Shown here one piece after another: positions 1-7,452 of a stretch of DNA of 55,920 nucleotides. The stretch is from Persephonella sp964519345. Its GTDB lineage: Bacteria > Aquificota > Aquificia > Aquificales > Hydrogenothermaceae. The number at the start of each line of letters is the position of its first letter. Position 1 is the stretch's first letter. The notes below the pieces were generated by a model. That model ran no database searches. It was not told the origin of the DNA and saw only the letters and a program-made list of their open reading frames with translations. A program made the translations under genes and the position numbers. The DNA lies in contig CAZFKX010000029.1 of the NCBI GenBank assembly GCA_964519345.1, forward strand, positions 1 through 55,920, written 5' to 3'.

Positions 1-1
1 A

Positions 2-151
2 TACTTAGAATTTATGAAATTAGAAAAGGATGTAAAAGAACTATCTAAAGAATTAAAAAAGATTTTCTCAGAAGAAGAATACTGGCAAGAAGTAGAAAAA
101 AGTAGAGAAGAGGCTTGGGAAGAATATAAAAAAGGTCTTGAATTAGAATGA
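2..151 (+). CDS. Partial antitoxin-like protein (5' end outside window)
   Basis: An open frame runs from the window edge to TGA at 149-151. The visible 49 residues are charged and helical (many Glu and Lys), as in the C-terminal, toxin-wrapping part of small antitoxins. Its stop overlaps the start of the PIN-toxin remnant as ATGA (148-151), the usual antitoxin-toxin coupling. The DNA-binding N-terminus lies outside the window, so the antitoxin family cannot be named. Identification rests mostly on the neighbour. Confidence 0.5.
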   Translation, partial: YLEFMKLEKDVKELSKELKKIFSEEEYWQEVEKSREEAWEEYKKGLELE

Positions 152-561
152 AAATAGTTATCGATGCAAATATTATTTTCTCTGCATTAGTAAAAGGAAA
201 TTCCAGTTTATATAAAAATACTAAATAATGTAGATGCTTACGCTCCAGATTTTATATTTATAGAACTTGAAAAATACGAAAAGAGAATTTTAAAAGGATG
301 AAAGAAATAATCTATAAAATCTTCAAAAAAATTTCCATAATTCCTAAAATAGGCTTAACAAAAGCGGATATAAAAAAAGCTTATAATCTTTGCAAAGACT
401 TAGATGAAAAAGATACTCCATATGTAGCTCTAACACTTGAACTTGATGCATATTTATGGACTAATGATAAAGAATTGGCAGATAAATTGAGAGAAAAAGG
501 TTTTTCAAAAATTTTAACAACAGATGAGTTGATAAAAATAATAGAGTTAGAAGAAAAATAA
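148..561 (+). pseudogene. PIN-domain (VapC-like) toxin, broken by two frameshifts
   Basis: ATG at 148 begins MKIVIDANIIFSALVKGNSS, a PIN-domain opening with the first catalytic Asp. The frame stops at 226-228. The homologous middle part (PDFIFIELEKYEKRIL) continues one frame over, from about 212 to the TGA at 299-301. The C-terminal half is open in the original frame from 298 to 561, with DTPYVALTLELDAYLW then TNDKEL, the conserved late PIN acidic region. Read across the two shifts, the pieces make a full PIN protein of about 135 residues. PIN toxins are RNases that cleave tRNA, rRNA or mRNA. Either the gene is dead or the sequence has two indels; decay fits the other remnants nearby. Confidence 0.65.
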
Positions 562-562
562 A

Positions 563-613
563 ATGCCTAAAACATACGCATACTTAAAAGTATCAACAGA
601 CAGATATGTATGA
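563..613 (+). pseudogene. Serine-recombinase N-terminal stub
   Basis: Two bases after the PIN remnant, an ATG opens a 16-residue frame reading MPKTYAYLKVSTDR before a stop. YAYLRVSTD is the standard opening of small serine recombinases (resolvases and the IS607-type TnpA), including the catalytic Ser of the V-S-T motif. Nothing after residue 14 resembles the family. A 22-residue open tail (606-674) follows in another frame and is not recognisable. Probably the scar of a lost mobile element. The match is short. Confidence 0.45.
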
Positions 614-696
614 AAAATTGATTGAAGAAAATGTTGGAGAATTAGCAAGGTCTTTATATAAAGAGATTAAGTAAAATTGAAATTAAGGTTTTAATT

Positions 697-1470
697 ATGA
701 AAGAGCCTAATTTTGAATTGGTTGCTATTGCTCTTGGTGATGAACTAAAATGGATAAGCAGTATTAATGAAATTGAAAGAATAGCAAAGGCAACGTTAAA
801 GATAAAAAGAATTGGTTTTATACACGAAAACATTACTTCAGAGAGAGCAAAATTGATATATGACTGGATTATGTCTCTTGCTTATTCTAATTTAACATTA
901 GAAAAAAAAATAAATAGATGTGTTTCTTTTATGGAGCAATTTGAATTAGGAAGAGGAACTAAAGAGAAAATTTTCAAGATTTTAGGTATAAGAGAAAAGA
1001 AAATAAGATCAACCGATAGTTTACCAGATATAAAAAAGCTTAACATAGAACCAATATTGCTGGAAATTTTAGAAAAAAGATTAATTGAAATTGAAAAGTG
1101 TATAAACGCAGGGGCTTATTTGGCTGCGATTATTATGATGGGTAGTTTTCTTGAAGGATTATTGCTTTCGGTAGTTTCTTCCAATCAAAAAGACGCAAAT
1201 TTAGCTAAATCAGCGCCTAAATATAGAGATGGAAAAGTTAAAAAATTTCATGAATGGAAATTACAGGATCTTATTTCTGTTTCCCATGAATGTGGTTGGA
1301 TAGAAGTAGATGTCAAAGATTTTAGTAATTTGTTGAGAGATTATAGAAATATGATACATCCTTATCGTCAACTGCAAAAAAATGTATATCCAGATCTGGA
1401 TACAACAAAGATATGCTGGGAGGTTTTAAATGCAGCTCTTAATGATTTGATATTAAAAAAGATAATCTGA
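697..1470 (+). CDS. HEPN-like protein, candidate defence RNase
   Basis: 257 residues, not recognised over the whole length. The C-terminal half (about 115-257) is helical and carries LLRDYRNMIHPYRQ, with R214, R217 and H221. This Arg-to-His arrangement on a late helix (R-x6-H from R214) is the catalytic signature of HEPN-fold RNases, and the preceding helix has the conserved hydrophobic-Glu pattern GSFLEGLLL. The N-terminal about 100 residues are also helical and may be a sensing or adaptor region. No strong ribosome binding site is visible. The gene lies 68 bp upstream of the Shedu-like nuclease on the same strand, so a shared transcript is plausible. HEPN proteins are common in toxin-antitoxin and abortive-infection systems; that role here is inference. 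Confidence 0.5.
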   Translation: MKEPNFELVAIALGDELKWISSINEIERIAKATLKIKRIGFIHENITSERAKLIYDWIMSLAYSNLTLEKKINRCVSFMEQFELGRGTKEKIFKILGIREKKIRSTDSLPDIKKLNIEPILLEILEKRLIEIEKCINAGAYLAAIIMMGSFLEGLLLSVVSSNQKDANLAKSAPKYRDGKVKKFHEWKLQDLISVSHECGWIEVDVKDFSNLLRDYRNMIHPYRQLQKNVYPDLDTTKICWEVLNAALNDLILKKII

Positions 1471-1538
1471 CAGTAGGAGCATTTTTATAGCAATAAAATT
1501 TTATAGGCAGAAGATAAAACAAAGAATGAGAATGAACA

Positions 1539-2735
1539 ATGAATGTAAGGATGTTTGCTGAGGGATTTTTAGAAGAATTACAAAAATACCTGGAATTTTC
1601 TCATCTTTATTATAAAGATGAATTTAAAAAAATATGTTCTAAACTTAAATTTTTATGTAATAAAAATCTTGGTTTTAAGATTTTCTGCTCAAAAGAGAAT
1701 GATTTGTGTATAGCTCTGCTGACTTATTCTGCTAAAATTGAAATAATTGCAGAGATAGACGTTCAGATATTACTATGTGAAAATTTGTTTGTGAAGAGCT
1801 TATTAAATAAAGCAATGTTAACAGAAGAAACTAATTTACAGATGAAAAATTATATAAAAAATATGCATAGAAATTCTTTATTTAAATTAGAAAAAAATTC
1901 GAAAGTAGTAATGACTAATGTAAATTTAATCGGCGGTTGTTTCTTTGTGGGTTTAGATGAAACATCAGAGTCAATAATGATAAATACTCATCTAACTATA
2001 CAACCTAATTTGCCTAATTTATCTCTAACAATTTCAAAAGGTATTCCATTTATGTACATTGGAAATGTGGAAAAGTTCACGAAAGAAACAGGAAAAAATT
2101 TATTTGTTGAAATTATTAATATTGCAAAGTTTATATTTGAAACAAAAAGTGAAGACAAACAAAGTGCAGAATTATTATTAAATAATTTGATCATGGAACT
2201 TGGAAAATTATTAATGTCTGATGATACCTCTGAAAAAGAAATAGAAGATTTTTTTACTACACATCCATATTTATTAAAATTAGCTTTAAATCTTGAAAAT
2301 CCAATTTTACAACCAAGACTTCCAGATAGAGATTTAAAGCCGGATTTAATTGCTTTTGATGTTTCAAAAGGAGAATGGATTATTTTAGACTATAAGTTAC
2401 CAAAATACCAAAAACTTACAACAGACAGGCAAAAGAAAAGATTGAAATTAAATGAAAAAGTTAATGATTTAATAGCCCAATTACATGATTATGTAGATTA
2501 TTTTAATGATTCCTTGAATAGAAAAAAATTTCAAGAAAAATATGGAATATATGTGGAAATATACCCATACGCCATTGGTTTAATAGGATTCACAAAAAAT
2601 CCAGATGAGAAGAAAAATTTTAATAGAGCCAAAAAAAGGGCAGAAAATAATAGAATAAAAATCTACACTTATGACCAAATATTAGATATTTTAAAGCAAA
2701 AGGTAAAGATATTTAAAGAAGTATCTATTAGTTAG
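1539..2735 (+). CDS. Shedu-like (DUF4263) nuclease, candidate anti-phage protein
   Basis: 398 residues. The C-terminal half has the layout of Shedu/DUF4263 proteins. A helix with EKEIEDFFTTHPYLL (about 232-246) is followed by KPDL (P268-D269) and, after a short strand, IILDYK (D284, K286), together a PD-(D/E)xK nuclease core with Asp as the second acid. A QLHDYVDYF segment and a final NRIKIYTYDQILDIL follow, as in that family. The N-terminal about 220 residues are unlike anything I recognise; Shedu N-termini vary and are thought to provide sensing. Family members are single-gene anti-phage effectors acting on DNA. It sits between the HEPN-like gene and an antitoxin-chaperone pair. Leu codons are mainly TTA, unlike the core genes downstream. 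Confidence 0.7.
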   Translation: MNVRMFAEGFLEELQKYLEFSHLYYKDEFKKICSKLKFLCNKNLGFKIFCSKENDLCIALLTYSAKIEIIAEIDVQILLCENLFVKSLLNKAMLTEETNLQMKNYIKNMHRNSLFKLEKNSKVVMTNVNLIGGCFFVGLDETSESIMINTHLTIQPNLPNLSLTISKGIPFMYIGNVEKFTKETGKNLFVEIINIAKFIFETKSEDKQSAELLLNNLIMELGKLLMSDDTSEKEIEDFFTTHPYLLKLALNLENPILQPRLPDRDLKPDLIAFDVSKGEWIILDYKLPKYQKLTTDRQKKRLKLNEKVNDLIAQLHDYVDYFNDSLNRKKFQEKYGIYVEIYPYAIGLIGFTKNPDEKKNFNRAKKRAENNRIKIYTYDQILDILKQKVKIFKEVSIS

Positions 2736-2895
2736 CCATTACAATAAATTAATTGTAATAAAGATTGAACCTGTAGGTTAAATAATTGCTGGGATTTTGG
2801 ATTTTAATTATTTAAAAATTGCAAAAAGATATATCCAGACAAAAGGACTAATATTGAAAAATCTGTGAAACTACCAGAAATACTTAAAACAGCTT

Positions 2896-3147
2896 TTGTT
2901 AGATAAACAGCTTGCTGAAAGGATGGGAGTTTCTCCTGCTTACATTACTAAAATATTCAGTGGGGAAAATATATCTTTAAAAACTGTTGCCAAGATATTA
3001 TCAGCCCTTGAAGTTGACGCAGGGATAAGGATTATAGATAGAGAAAAAATAGACTACAAAACAGCACCGAACAGGGAATTATTTAAGTTTGTTAAAAAAC
3101 AAAAAGGAAAAGTAGATGAAAGCGAAATTTTCTCAACTGCAGCTTAA
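2896..3147 (+). CDS. HigA-like HTH antitoxin, N-terminus shortened
   Basis: An XRE-type helix-turn-helix is clear: LDKQLAERMGVSPAYITKI, then the second helix pair SLKTVAKILSALEVDAGIRI. In the HigA antitoxins of toxin-antitoxin-chaperone systems this HTH is preceded by a further 20-30 residues. Here the frame opens only at TTG 2896, with a stop at 2866-2868 just upstream and related-looking sequence in other frames, so the N-terminus appears lost and the real start is unclear. The C-terminal about 30 residues could be a chaperone-addiction tail. The end overlaps the SecB-like gene by 32 bases. No HigB toxin gene is present upstream. Possibly a pseudogene. Confidence 0.55.
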   Translation: MLDKQLAERMGVSPAYITKIFSGENISLKTVAKILSALEVDAGIRIIDREKIDYKTAPNRELFKFVKKQKGKVDESEIFSTAA

Positions 3148-3541
3148 GGATATCCAGATAAAGAGCTTCAAATTAGAAGAAAATTTAGAAGGACAAAACC
3201 GTTTTAATATAAATATAGACTTTGACCCTGTTTTAATAAAAACCGAAGATAAGAAACTTGATGGATTGTTAGTCAGTATAAAAGTCAACGACAGAGCAAG
3301 AAAAGTAAAACTTAAATTAGAAACAGAAGTTTTAGCAGTATTTGAGTTTACAACGGATATAGATGAAGAGAAAAAAGCAAGAATGCTTTTATACAATGGA
3401 TTATCTATTGTTTATGGTTTTATCAGAGGATTAGTCTTTCAAAAATGCTCATACTTACCACCTCAGGATAGAATTCTTCCAAGTATAAATCTTGCCCAAT
3501 TAATTGAGGAAACTATCCAGAAAAAGATTAATCAAAATTAA
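3116..3541 (+). CDS. SecB-like chaperone of a toxin-antitoxin-chaperone module
   Basis: 141 residues with the SecB fold pattern. It opens with KFSQLQLKDIQIKSFKLE, followed by alternating beta strands with the NINIDFDP element, and ends in the RGLVFQ helix and a LPSINLAQLIEE tail, like the late SecB segment. SecB-like proteins encoded after HigA-type antitoxins protect the antitoxin from proteolysis instead of serving general export. The start overlaps the HTH antitoxin frame, implying translational coupling. With no toxin recognisable nearby it may be an orphaned remainder of the module. A housekeeping SecB is less likely given the HTH neighbour. Confidence 0.65.
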   Translation: MKAKFSQLQLKDIQIKSFKLEENLEGQNRFNINIDFDPVLIKTEDKKLDGLLVSIKVNDRARKVKLKLETEVLAVFEFTTDIDEEKKARMLLYNGLSIVYGFIRGLVFQKCSYLPPQDRILPSINLAQLIEETIQKKINQN

Positions 3542-3800
3542 GATACACTGGAAATTCTTAGTTTTTAAAGATGTTTAAATGATGCTTGAAAAGAAAAACC
3601 AACATGTAGTTTCTGAAGTTTTAGCCACTTTAGAATAAAAATTACAAGAGGAAAATTATTTGCATTTAATAGTATCTGTTTAATTTTATTGTTTTATAGG
3701 AATTTCTTCGCAAATTGCGTATGGTAAAATTCTGCATAAGACAAATCTTTAATACTATAAAACCATTGCATTTTCACAAAAAGGGAAGGATAAATACTAT
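3542..3800. other. Gene-poor, decayed stretch
   Basis: No credible gene. It holds a 19-codon open frame starting at 3579 (MMLEKKNQHVVSEVL...) without a family match, and short frames rich in Lys and Ile. It lies between the SecB-like gene and the transposase fragment and is probably degraded mobile-element sequence. Confidence 0.4.
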
Positions 3801-3882
3801 AGGAATATTTCCAATGAGTACTGGATAAATCAGATAAATATTCCTCATATAGCAAGGTGCTGGAGGGCTAATTGGGACGAAC
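3801..3882 (+). pseudogene. IS256-type transposase fragment
   Basis: In the frame through 3801, the residues IPHIARCWRANWDELT match the segment just before the conserved YTTN of IS256/Mutator-type transposases, which in full-length members reads roughly KYPHI..W..NW.EL. No complete catalytic DDE region or inverted repeats are visible. The frame then runs into the 3' end of the diguanylate cyclase gene, where it is only an antisense shadow. Together with the recombinase stub at 563 it suggests that both edges of the accessory strip carry mobile-element scars. Confidence 0.4.
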
Positions 3883-5154
3883 TCACGCTACAACTAAATT
3901 TTTTCCCTTTCTTTTGGCGGTATAAAGATTCTGATCAGCTTTCTGGATCATCTGTTTAATATTTAATGTTTCGGCAGGATAAACGGTTATCAGTCCTATG
4001 CTGATAGTTATTTTTATACTTTTTTCATCACATTTTATTTCTGCTTTTTCTATATTTTTCCTTGTTCTTTCCATTATTCTGTATGCATGCTTACTATCTG
4101 TAGAGGGAAGTAAAACCAGAAACTCTTCGCCACCATACCTGAAAACAAAATCAGATTTTCTAAGAGATCTTTTTATTATTCCGGCTATCTCTTTTAAAAC
4201 GCAGTCTCCTACCATATGGCCAAAACTGTCATTTATTTTTTTAAAGTTATCAACATCTATCATGGCTATTGAAAAAGGAGTTTCAGAAATTTTTGAAATC
4301 TCTATCGTTCTTGCTATTATCATATCCATCACGGTTCTATTTAGGAGATCTGTAAGTGGATCCCTTCTTGATTTTTCAATATTTTCCTTTGCGATAGCGA
4401 CCGTAAAAATACTTATCATTGAGAGAACATTTTTAACAAGTGATATATATGTTTCTAAAAGTTTGAAGTACTCTTTCTTTTTTATACATGCATAAATCTC
4501 ATTTGCATTTTCATGGATTGCTGTATGTATGAATCTAAGCTTTTCTATATCCTCTTCTTCATCCATAAGTTCTTTGATAGATTCAGGTTCAAGAAGTTCT
4601 CTTATTTTGCATCTTTTCTCGTCTATCTCCACAGAAGGATTTTCTCTTAGATTCTGAATATCAGAAGTCAGATCAAAAAACCATACGAGATGTTCTTTTA
4701 TAAATCTATCCTGAACCTGCCGTTTTATTTTTTTGCTTATTTCTTTTTTTATTATTACCCTATCATCTTTTAAAATAGAAAATAGATAACCAAGGGCTGA
4801 GAAATTTTTTATTTTGTCAAAAAAGATATAAAATTCAGCTACTATTTCTGGCGTGGCTTTGTTCTGTTTAGTTAGCAAAATTAATATATGTTTTTGCAGC
4901 TTTTCTATAGAGGAGAAAAATTCAATATATGGGAGGTTGATATTATAATGGAATCTGCCGATATTTATGTATCTTTCTCTAAGTTTTTCTTCGTCTTCAT
5001 CTAATGAACTTATGAAGCTTTTTATCTGATTTCTCTTTATTTTTTCTAAGTTTTCTTTTTTGAAGAATTTTTCCAGATAAGGATCTTCTAATAGTTCAGA
5101 TAGAAAGTTTTCATAAGCTTTTTCTATAATATTTCTAAATATCTTTTTATCCAT
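3883..5154 (-). CDS. Globin-CZB-GGDEF diguanylate cyclase
   Basis: 423 residues in three parts. Residues about 1-130 resemble a sensor-globin domain, with GRFHYNINLP placing His69 as the likely proximal haem ligand. Residues about 150-250 fit a CZB zinc-binding domain: H155 in EHLVW, C182, H210 and H214 (FIHTAIHEN) have the 3-His/1-Cys spacing of DgcZ-type cyclases. Residues about 262-423 are a GGDEF domain with RDPLTDLLNR, GGEEF (341-345) and a product-inhibition RxxD (RKSD, 332-335) five residues upstream. The enzyme should make c-di-GMP from two GTP in the cytoplasm, with gas or redox sensing and zinc control as inferred inputs. Transcribed alone, divergently from mtnB. The CZB and globin calls rest on motif spacing only. 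Confidence 0.8.
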   Translation of the reverse strand: MDKKIFRNIIEKAYENFLSELLEDPYLEKFFKKENLEKIKRNQIKSFISSLDEDEEKLRERYINIGRFHYNINLPYIEFFSSIEKLQKHILILLTKQNKATPEIVAEFYIFFDKIKNFSALGYLFSILKDDRVIIKKEISKKIKRQVQDRFIKEHLVWFFDLTSDIQNLRENPSVEIDEKRCKIRELLEPESIKELMDEEEDIEKLRFIHTAIHENANEIYACIKKKEYFKLLETYISLVKNVLSMISIFTVAIAKENIEKSRRDPLTDLLNRTVMDMIIARTIEISKISETPFSIAMIDVDNFKKINDSFGHMVGDCVLKEIAGIIKRSLRKSDFVFRYGGEEFLVLLPSTDSKHAYRIMERTRKNIEKAEIKCDEKSIKITISIGLITVYPAETLNIKQMIQKADQNLYTAKRKGKNLVVA

Positions 5155-5172
5155 AATACCATTCCCATTTTT

Positions 5173-5201
5173 AATATATATTGATAAAATATAAAATTCA
5201 A
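5173..5201 (-). promoter_or_regulatory. Sigma70-type promoter for the globin-CZB-GGDEF gene
   Basis: On the minus strand TTGAAT (5201-5196) is followed after 17 bases by TATATT (5178-5173), close to the TTGACA/TATAAT consensus. Transcription would begin near 5166, leaving a leader of only about a dozen bases before the start codon at 5154. Confidence 0.5.
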
Positions 5202-5220
5202 ACAGTTTTAGAGGAGAGAT

Positions 5221-5868
5221 ATGCCTTATAGACTTTACCAGGAAGAAAAACAGAAGGCTGTAAATATACTGAATAATATTAAGGTAAAACTTTACAACAA
5301 TGGATGGTTTCCAGCGACAAGTGGAAATCTATCCTATAAACTCAGTAGTGATCCTCTTTATTTTGCTATTACAAGCAGTGGTAAAGATAAAGGAACTGTA
5401 ACGCACGAGGATGTTATATTTGTTGATAAAGATGCAAAGCCGATAGAGAAGACAAAACTAAAGCCTTCAGCTGAAACAAAAATTCACTCCCAGATATATC
5501 AGAAAACAGATGCAGGATGTATTATACACATTCATACAGTTAACAATAATTTTGTCTCTCAGATTTTTTTTGAAAAAGGTTTTGTTCCTGTTAAAGATAT
5601 GGAGATGATAAAGGCTCTTGATATATGGAAGGAAGGTGCTTATATAAAAATTCCTATAATAGAAAACTTTTTTGATCTTGAAAAACTTGCTGAGGAGGCT
5701 GGAAAATTTCTGGATCCTGAAGTTCCTGGTCTTCTTATAAGAAATCATGGGATATATGCTTGGGGAAAGAATGAGTTTGAAGCAAAGAGGCATATAGAGG
5801 CTTTTGAGTTTATTTTTGAATATATGAAGGAGATGATCCTTATCAAGGGCAGTGAAAATATATTTTAA
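5221..5868 (+). CDS. mtnB: Methylthioribulose-1-phosphate dehydratase
   Basis: 215 residues with the class II aldolase/adducin fold. NGWFPATSGNLSYKL opens the active site, then SSGKDKG, PSAETKIHSQIY (catalytic-type Glu), HIHTVNN (two zinc His) and RNHGIYAWG (third His). It dehydrates 5-methylthioribulose-1-phosphate in the methionine salvage pathway, recycling the methylthio group left by polyamine synthesis and other SAM-consuming reactions. A good ribosome site (GAGGAGA) precedes the ATG. It lies 23 bp before mtnD, the enzyme two steps later; the intervening enolase-phosphatase MtnC is not in this window. Confidence 0.9.
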   Translation: MPYRLYQEEKQKAVNILNNIKVKLYNNGWFPATSGNLSYKLSSDPLYFAITSSGKDKGTVTHEDVIFVDKDAKPIEKTKLKPSAETKIHSQIYQKTDAGCIIHIHTVNNNFVSQIFFEKGFVPVKDMEMIKALDIWKEGAYIKIPIIENFFDLEKLAEEAGKFLDPEVPGLLIRNHGIYAWGKNEFEAKRHIEAFEFIFEYMKEMILIKGSENIF

Positions 5869-5891
5869 GAAATGTTTTAAGGAGGAATAAA

Positions 5892-6431
5892 ATGCCAAAA
5901 ATTGTCTTTAGGGATACAGGTGAGATTATAGAGGGAGCAGAAGCTGTCAAAGAATTTTTAGAAAAGTACGGTGTAACTTACGAGAAATGGGGTGTTGACA
6001 GACTACCTGAAAATCTCAGAAAAAATTATGAGCTTAGCCCTGAAGAGCAAAATCAGATAATAGAAGCATACAGGGAAGAACTTGAAAGACTTAAAAAAGA
6101 AAAGGGATATATAACAGAAGATATTGTTGTACTTTCTGAAAAAACACCGAATTTAGACGATCTAATGGCAAAATTTAAGAGAGAACACCATCATACTGAT
6201 GATGAGGTGAGATTTGTTGTTGATGGAAGTGGAATATTTCCCGTAAAGATTGAAGGTAGAATCGTTGAGATTCATGTTGGTGCCGGAGATCTTATTGTTG
6301 TTCCCGCAGGAGCAAGACATTGGTTTGAGCTTGATGAAAACAGGAAGATAAAATGTATAAGAGTTTTTAAGACCAGTGAAGGATGGGAAGCTATATATAA
6401 TGAAGATGAAAAGGCTACTATGAATGATTAG
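5892..6431 (+). CDS. mtnD: Acireductone dioxygenase
   Basis: 179 residues, cupin fold. The metal ligands are in REHHHTDDEVRFVVDGSG (His, His, Glu) and PAGARHWFEL (late His). The enzyme oxidises acireductone to the keto acid precursor of methionine plus formate with Fe2+; with Ni2+ the family gives an off-pathway product releasing CO. AAGGAGG precedes the ATG. It follows mtnB and is 9 bp from fabI, so salvage and fatty-acid genes probably share a transcript. Confidence 0.93.
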   Translation: MPKIVFRDTGEIIEGAEAVKEFLEKYGVTYEKWGVDRLPENLRKNYELSPEEQNQIIEAYREELERLKKEKGYITEDIVVLSEKTPNLDDLMAKFKREHHHTDDEVRFVVDGSGIFPVKIEGRIVEIHVGAGDLIVVPAGARHWFELDENRKIKCIRVFKTSEGWEAIYNEDEKATMND

Positions 6432-6440
6432 GAGGTATAA

Positions 6441-7211
6441 ATGGGACTGTTAGAAGGAAAAAAGGCGTTAATTCTTGGTGTTGCAAATAATAAAAGTATA
6501 GCCTATGGAATATCAAAAATATTTCACCAGGAAGGAGCTAAGCTTGGCTTTAACTATTTAAATGAAAAGATTGAAAAGAGAGTAAGACCAATAGCTGAAG
6601 AGTTTGGTTCGGATCTTGTGGTTAAATGTGATGTCTCATCTGATGAAGATATTAAAAATCTTGCAAAAACAGTAAAAGATAAATGGGGAACCATTGATAT
6701 TATAGTTCATTCTATAGCATATGCTAATAAAAAGTATCTTGAAGGATACTACTTTGAGGTAGATAGGCAATCTTTTTTGCAGGCAATGGATATAAGCGTT
6801 TACTCATTTACAGCTGTTGCAAGGGAGTTTTTACCGCTTATGAACGAGGGTGGAAACTTACTGACTCTTTCATACTATGGAGCTCAAAAGGTTATATACA
6901 ACTACAACGTTATGGGAGTGGCAAAAGCTGCCTTGGAAGCATCTGTAAAGTATCTGTCGCGAGATCTTGGAGAGATAAAGAGAATAAGAGTTAATGCAAT
7001 ATCAGCAGGTCCTATCAAAACGCTTGCTGCTTCTGGTATAGATCAGTTTAGTAAAATAATGAAAACAGCTGAAGAAAGATCACCCTTAAAGAAGTCTGTT
7101 ACTATTGAAGAAGTTGGAAAGGCAGCTCTTTTCTTGTGTTCCGATCTTGGTTCAGGCATTACAGGGGAGATTCTATATGTTGATGCTGGATATCATATTA
7201 TTGGAATGTAG
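6441..7211 (+). CDS. fabI: Enoyl-ACP reductase (NADH), FabI type
   Basis: 256 residues, short-chain dehydrogenase fold of the FabI class. GVANNKSIAYGI is the FabI-specific cofactor loop, HSIAYA the mid motif, and YYGAQKVIYNYNVMGVAKA carries the two catalytic Tyr and the Lys. It ends in GEILYVDAGYHIIGM, a near-standard FabI C-terminus. It performs the last reduction in each round of type II fatty-acid elongation in the cytoplasm. AGGAGG sits in front of the ATG; upstream is mtnD and downstream thiS. Confidence 0.95.
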   Translation: MGLLEGKKALILGVANNKSIAYGISKIFHQEGAKLGFNYLNEKIEKRVRPIAEEFGSDLVVKCDVSSDEDIKNLAKTVKDKWGTIDIIVHSIAYANKKYLEGYYFEVDRQSFLQAMDISVYSFTAVAREFLPLMNEGGNLLTLSYYGAQKVIYNYNVMGVAKAALEASVKYLSRDLGEIKRIRVNAISAGPIKTLAASGIDQFSKIMKTAEERSPLKKSVTIEEVGKAALFLCSDLGSGITGEILYVDAGYHIIGM

Positions 7212-7251
7212 TAGGAATTATATTTTTTAAAAACTTTAAAAGAGGTAAAGT

Positions 7252-7452
7252 ATGAAAGTTATTGTAAATGGAGAAGAAATGGAATTTGATAAAGAGTTGA
7301 CTATAAAAGAGCTGGTAGAAAAACTGGGTATAAAAGCTCCAAACTATGCTGTTGCTGTAGGAATGGAGGTTGTTCCTAAAAGTGAGTATGAAACATTTAA
7401 AGTGAAGGATGGAGATAAAATAGAGATTGTTACATTTGTAGGTGGAGGTTGA
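7252..7452 (+). CDS. thiS: Sulfur carrier protein ThiS
   Basis: 66 residues, ubiquitin-like, ending in Gly-Gly-Gly; the terminal Gly-Gly is adenylated and thiocarboxylated to donate sulfur to the thiazole of thiamine. The signature ITIKELVEKLG-type helix and the final DKIEIVTFVGGG are clear. It is preceded by AGAGG. Its stop overlaps the TTG start of hisS as TTGA. ThiG and ThiF are not nearby. Confidence 0.88.
   Translation: MKVIVNGEEMEFDKELTIKELVEKLGIKAPNYAVAVGMEVVPKSEYETFKVKDGDKIEIVTFVGGG

Noticed and set aside
3883..3960. Continuation of the transposase-like frame to the right.
   Set aside because: From 3883 it is exactly antisense to the C-terminus of the GGDEF gene, which is intact.
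3998..4495. Long plus-strand open frame of 165 codons.
   Set aside because: It lies entirely opposite the GGDEF domain, is hydrophobic shadow sequence and has no ribosome site.
5155..5220. Possible SAM riboswitch before the methionine-salvage genes.
   Set aside because: Only 66 bases lie between divergent starts and no conserved riboswitch stems are seen.
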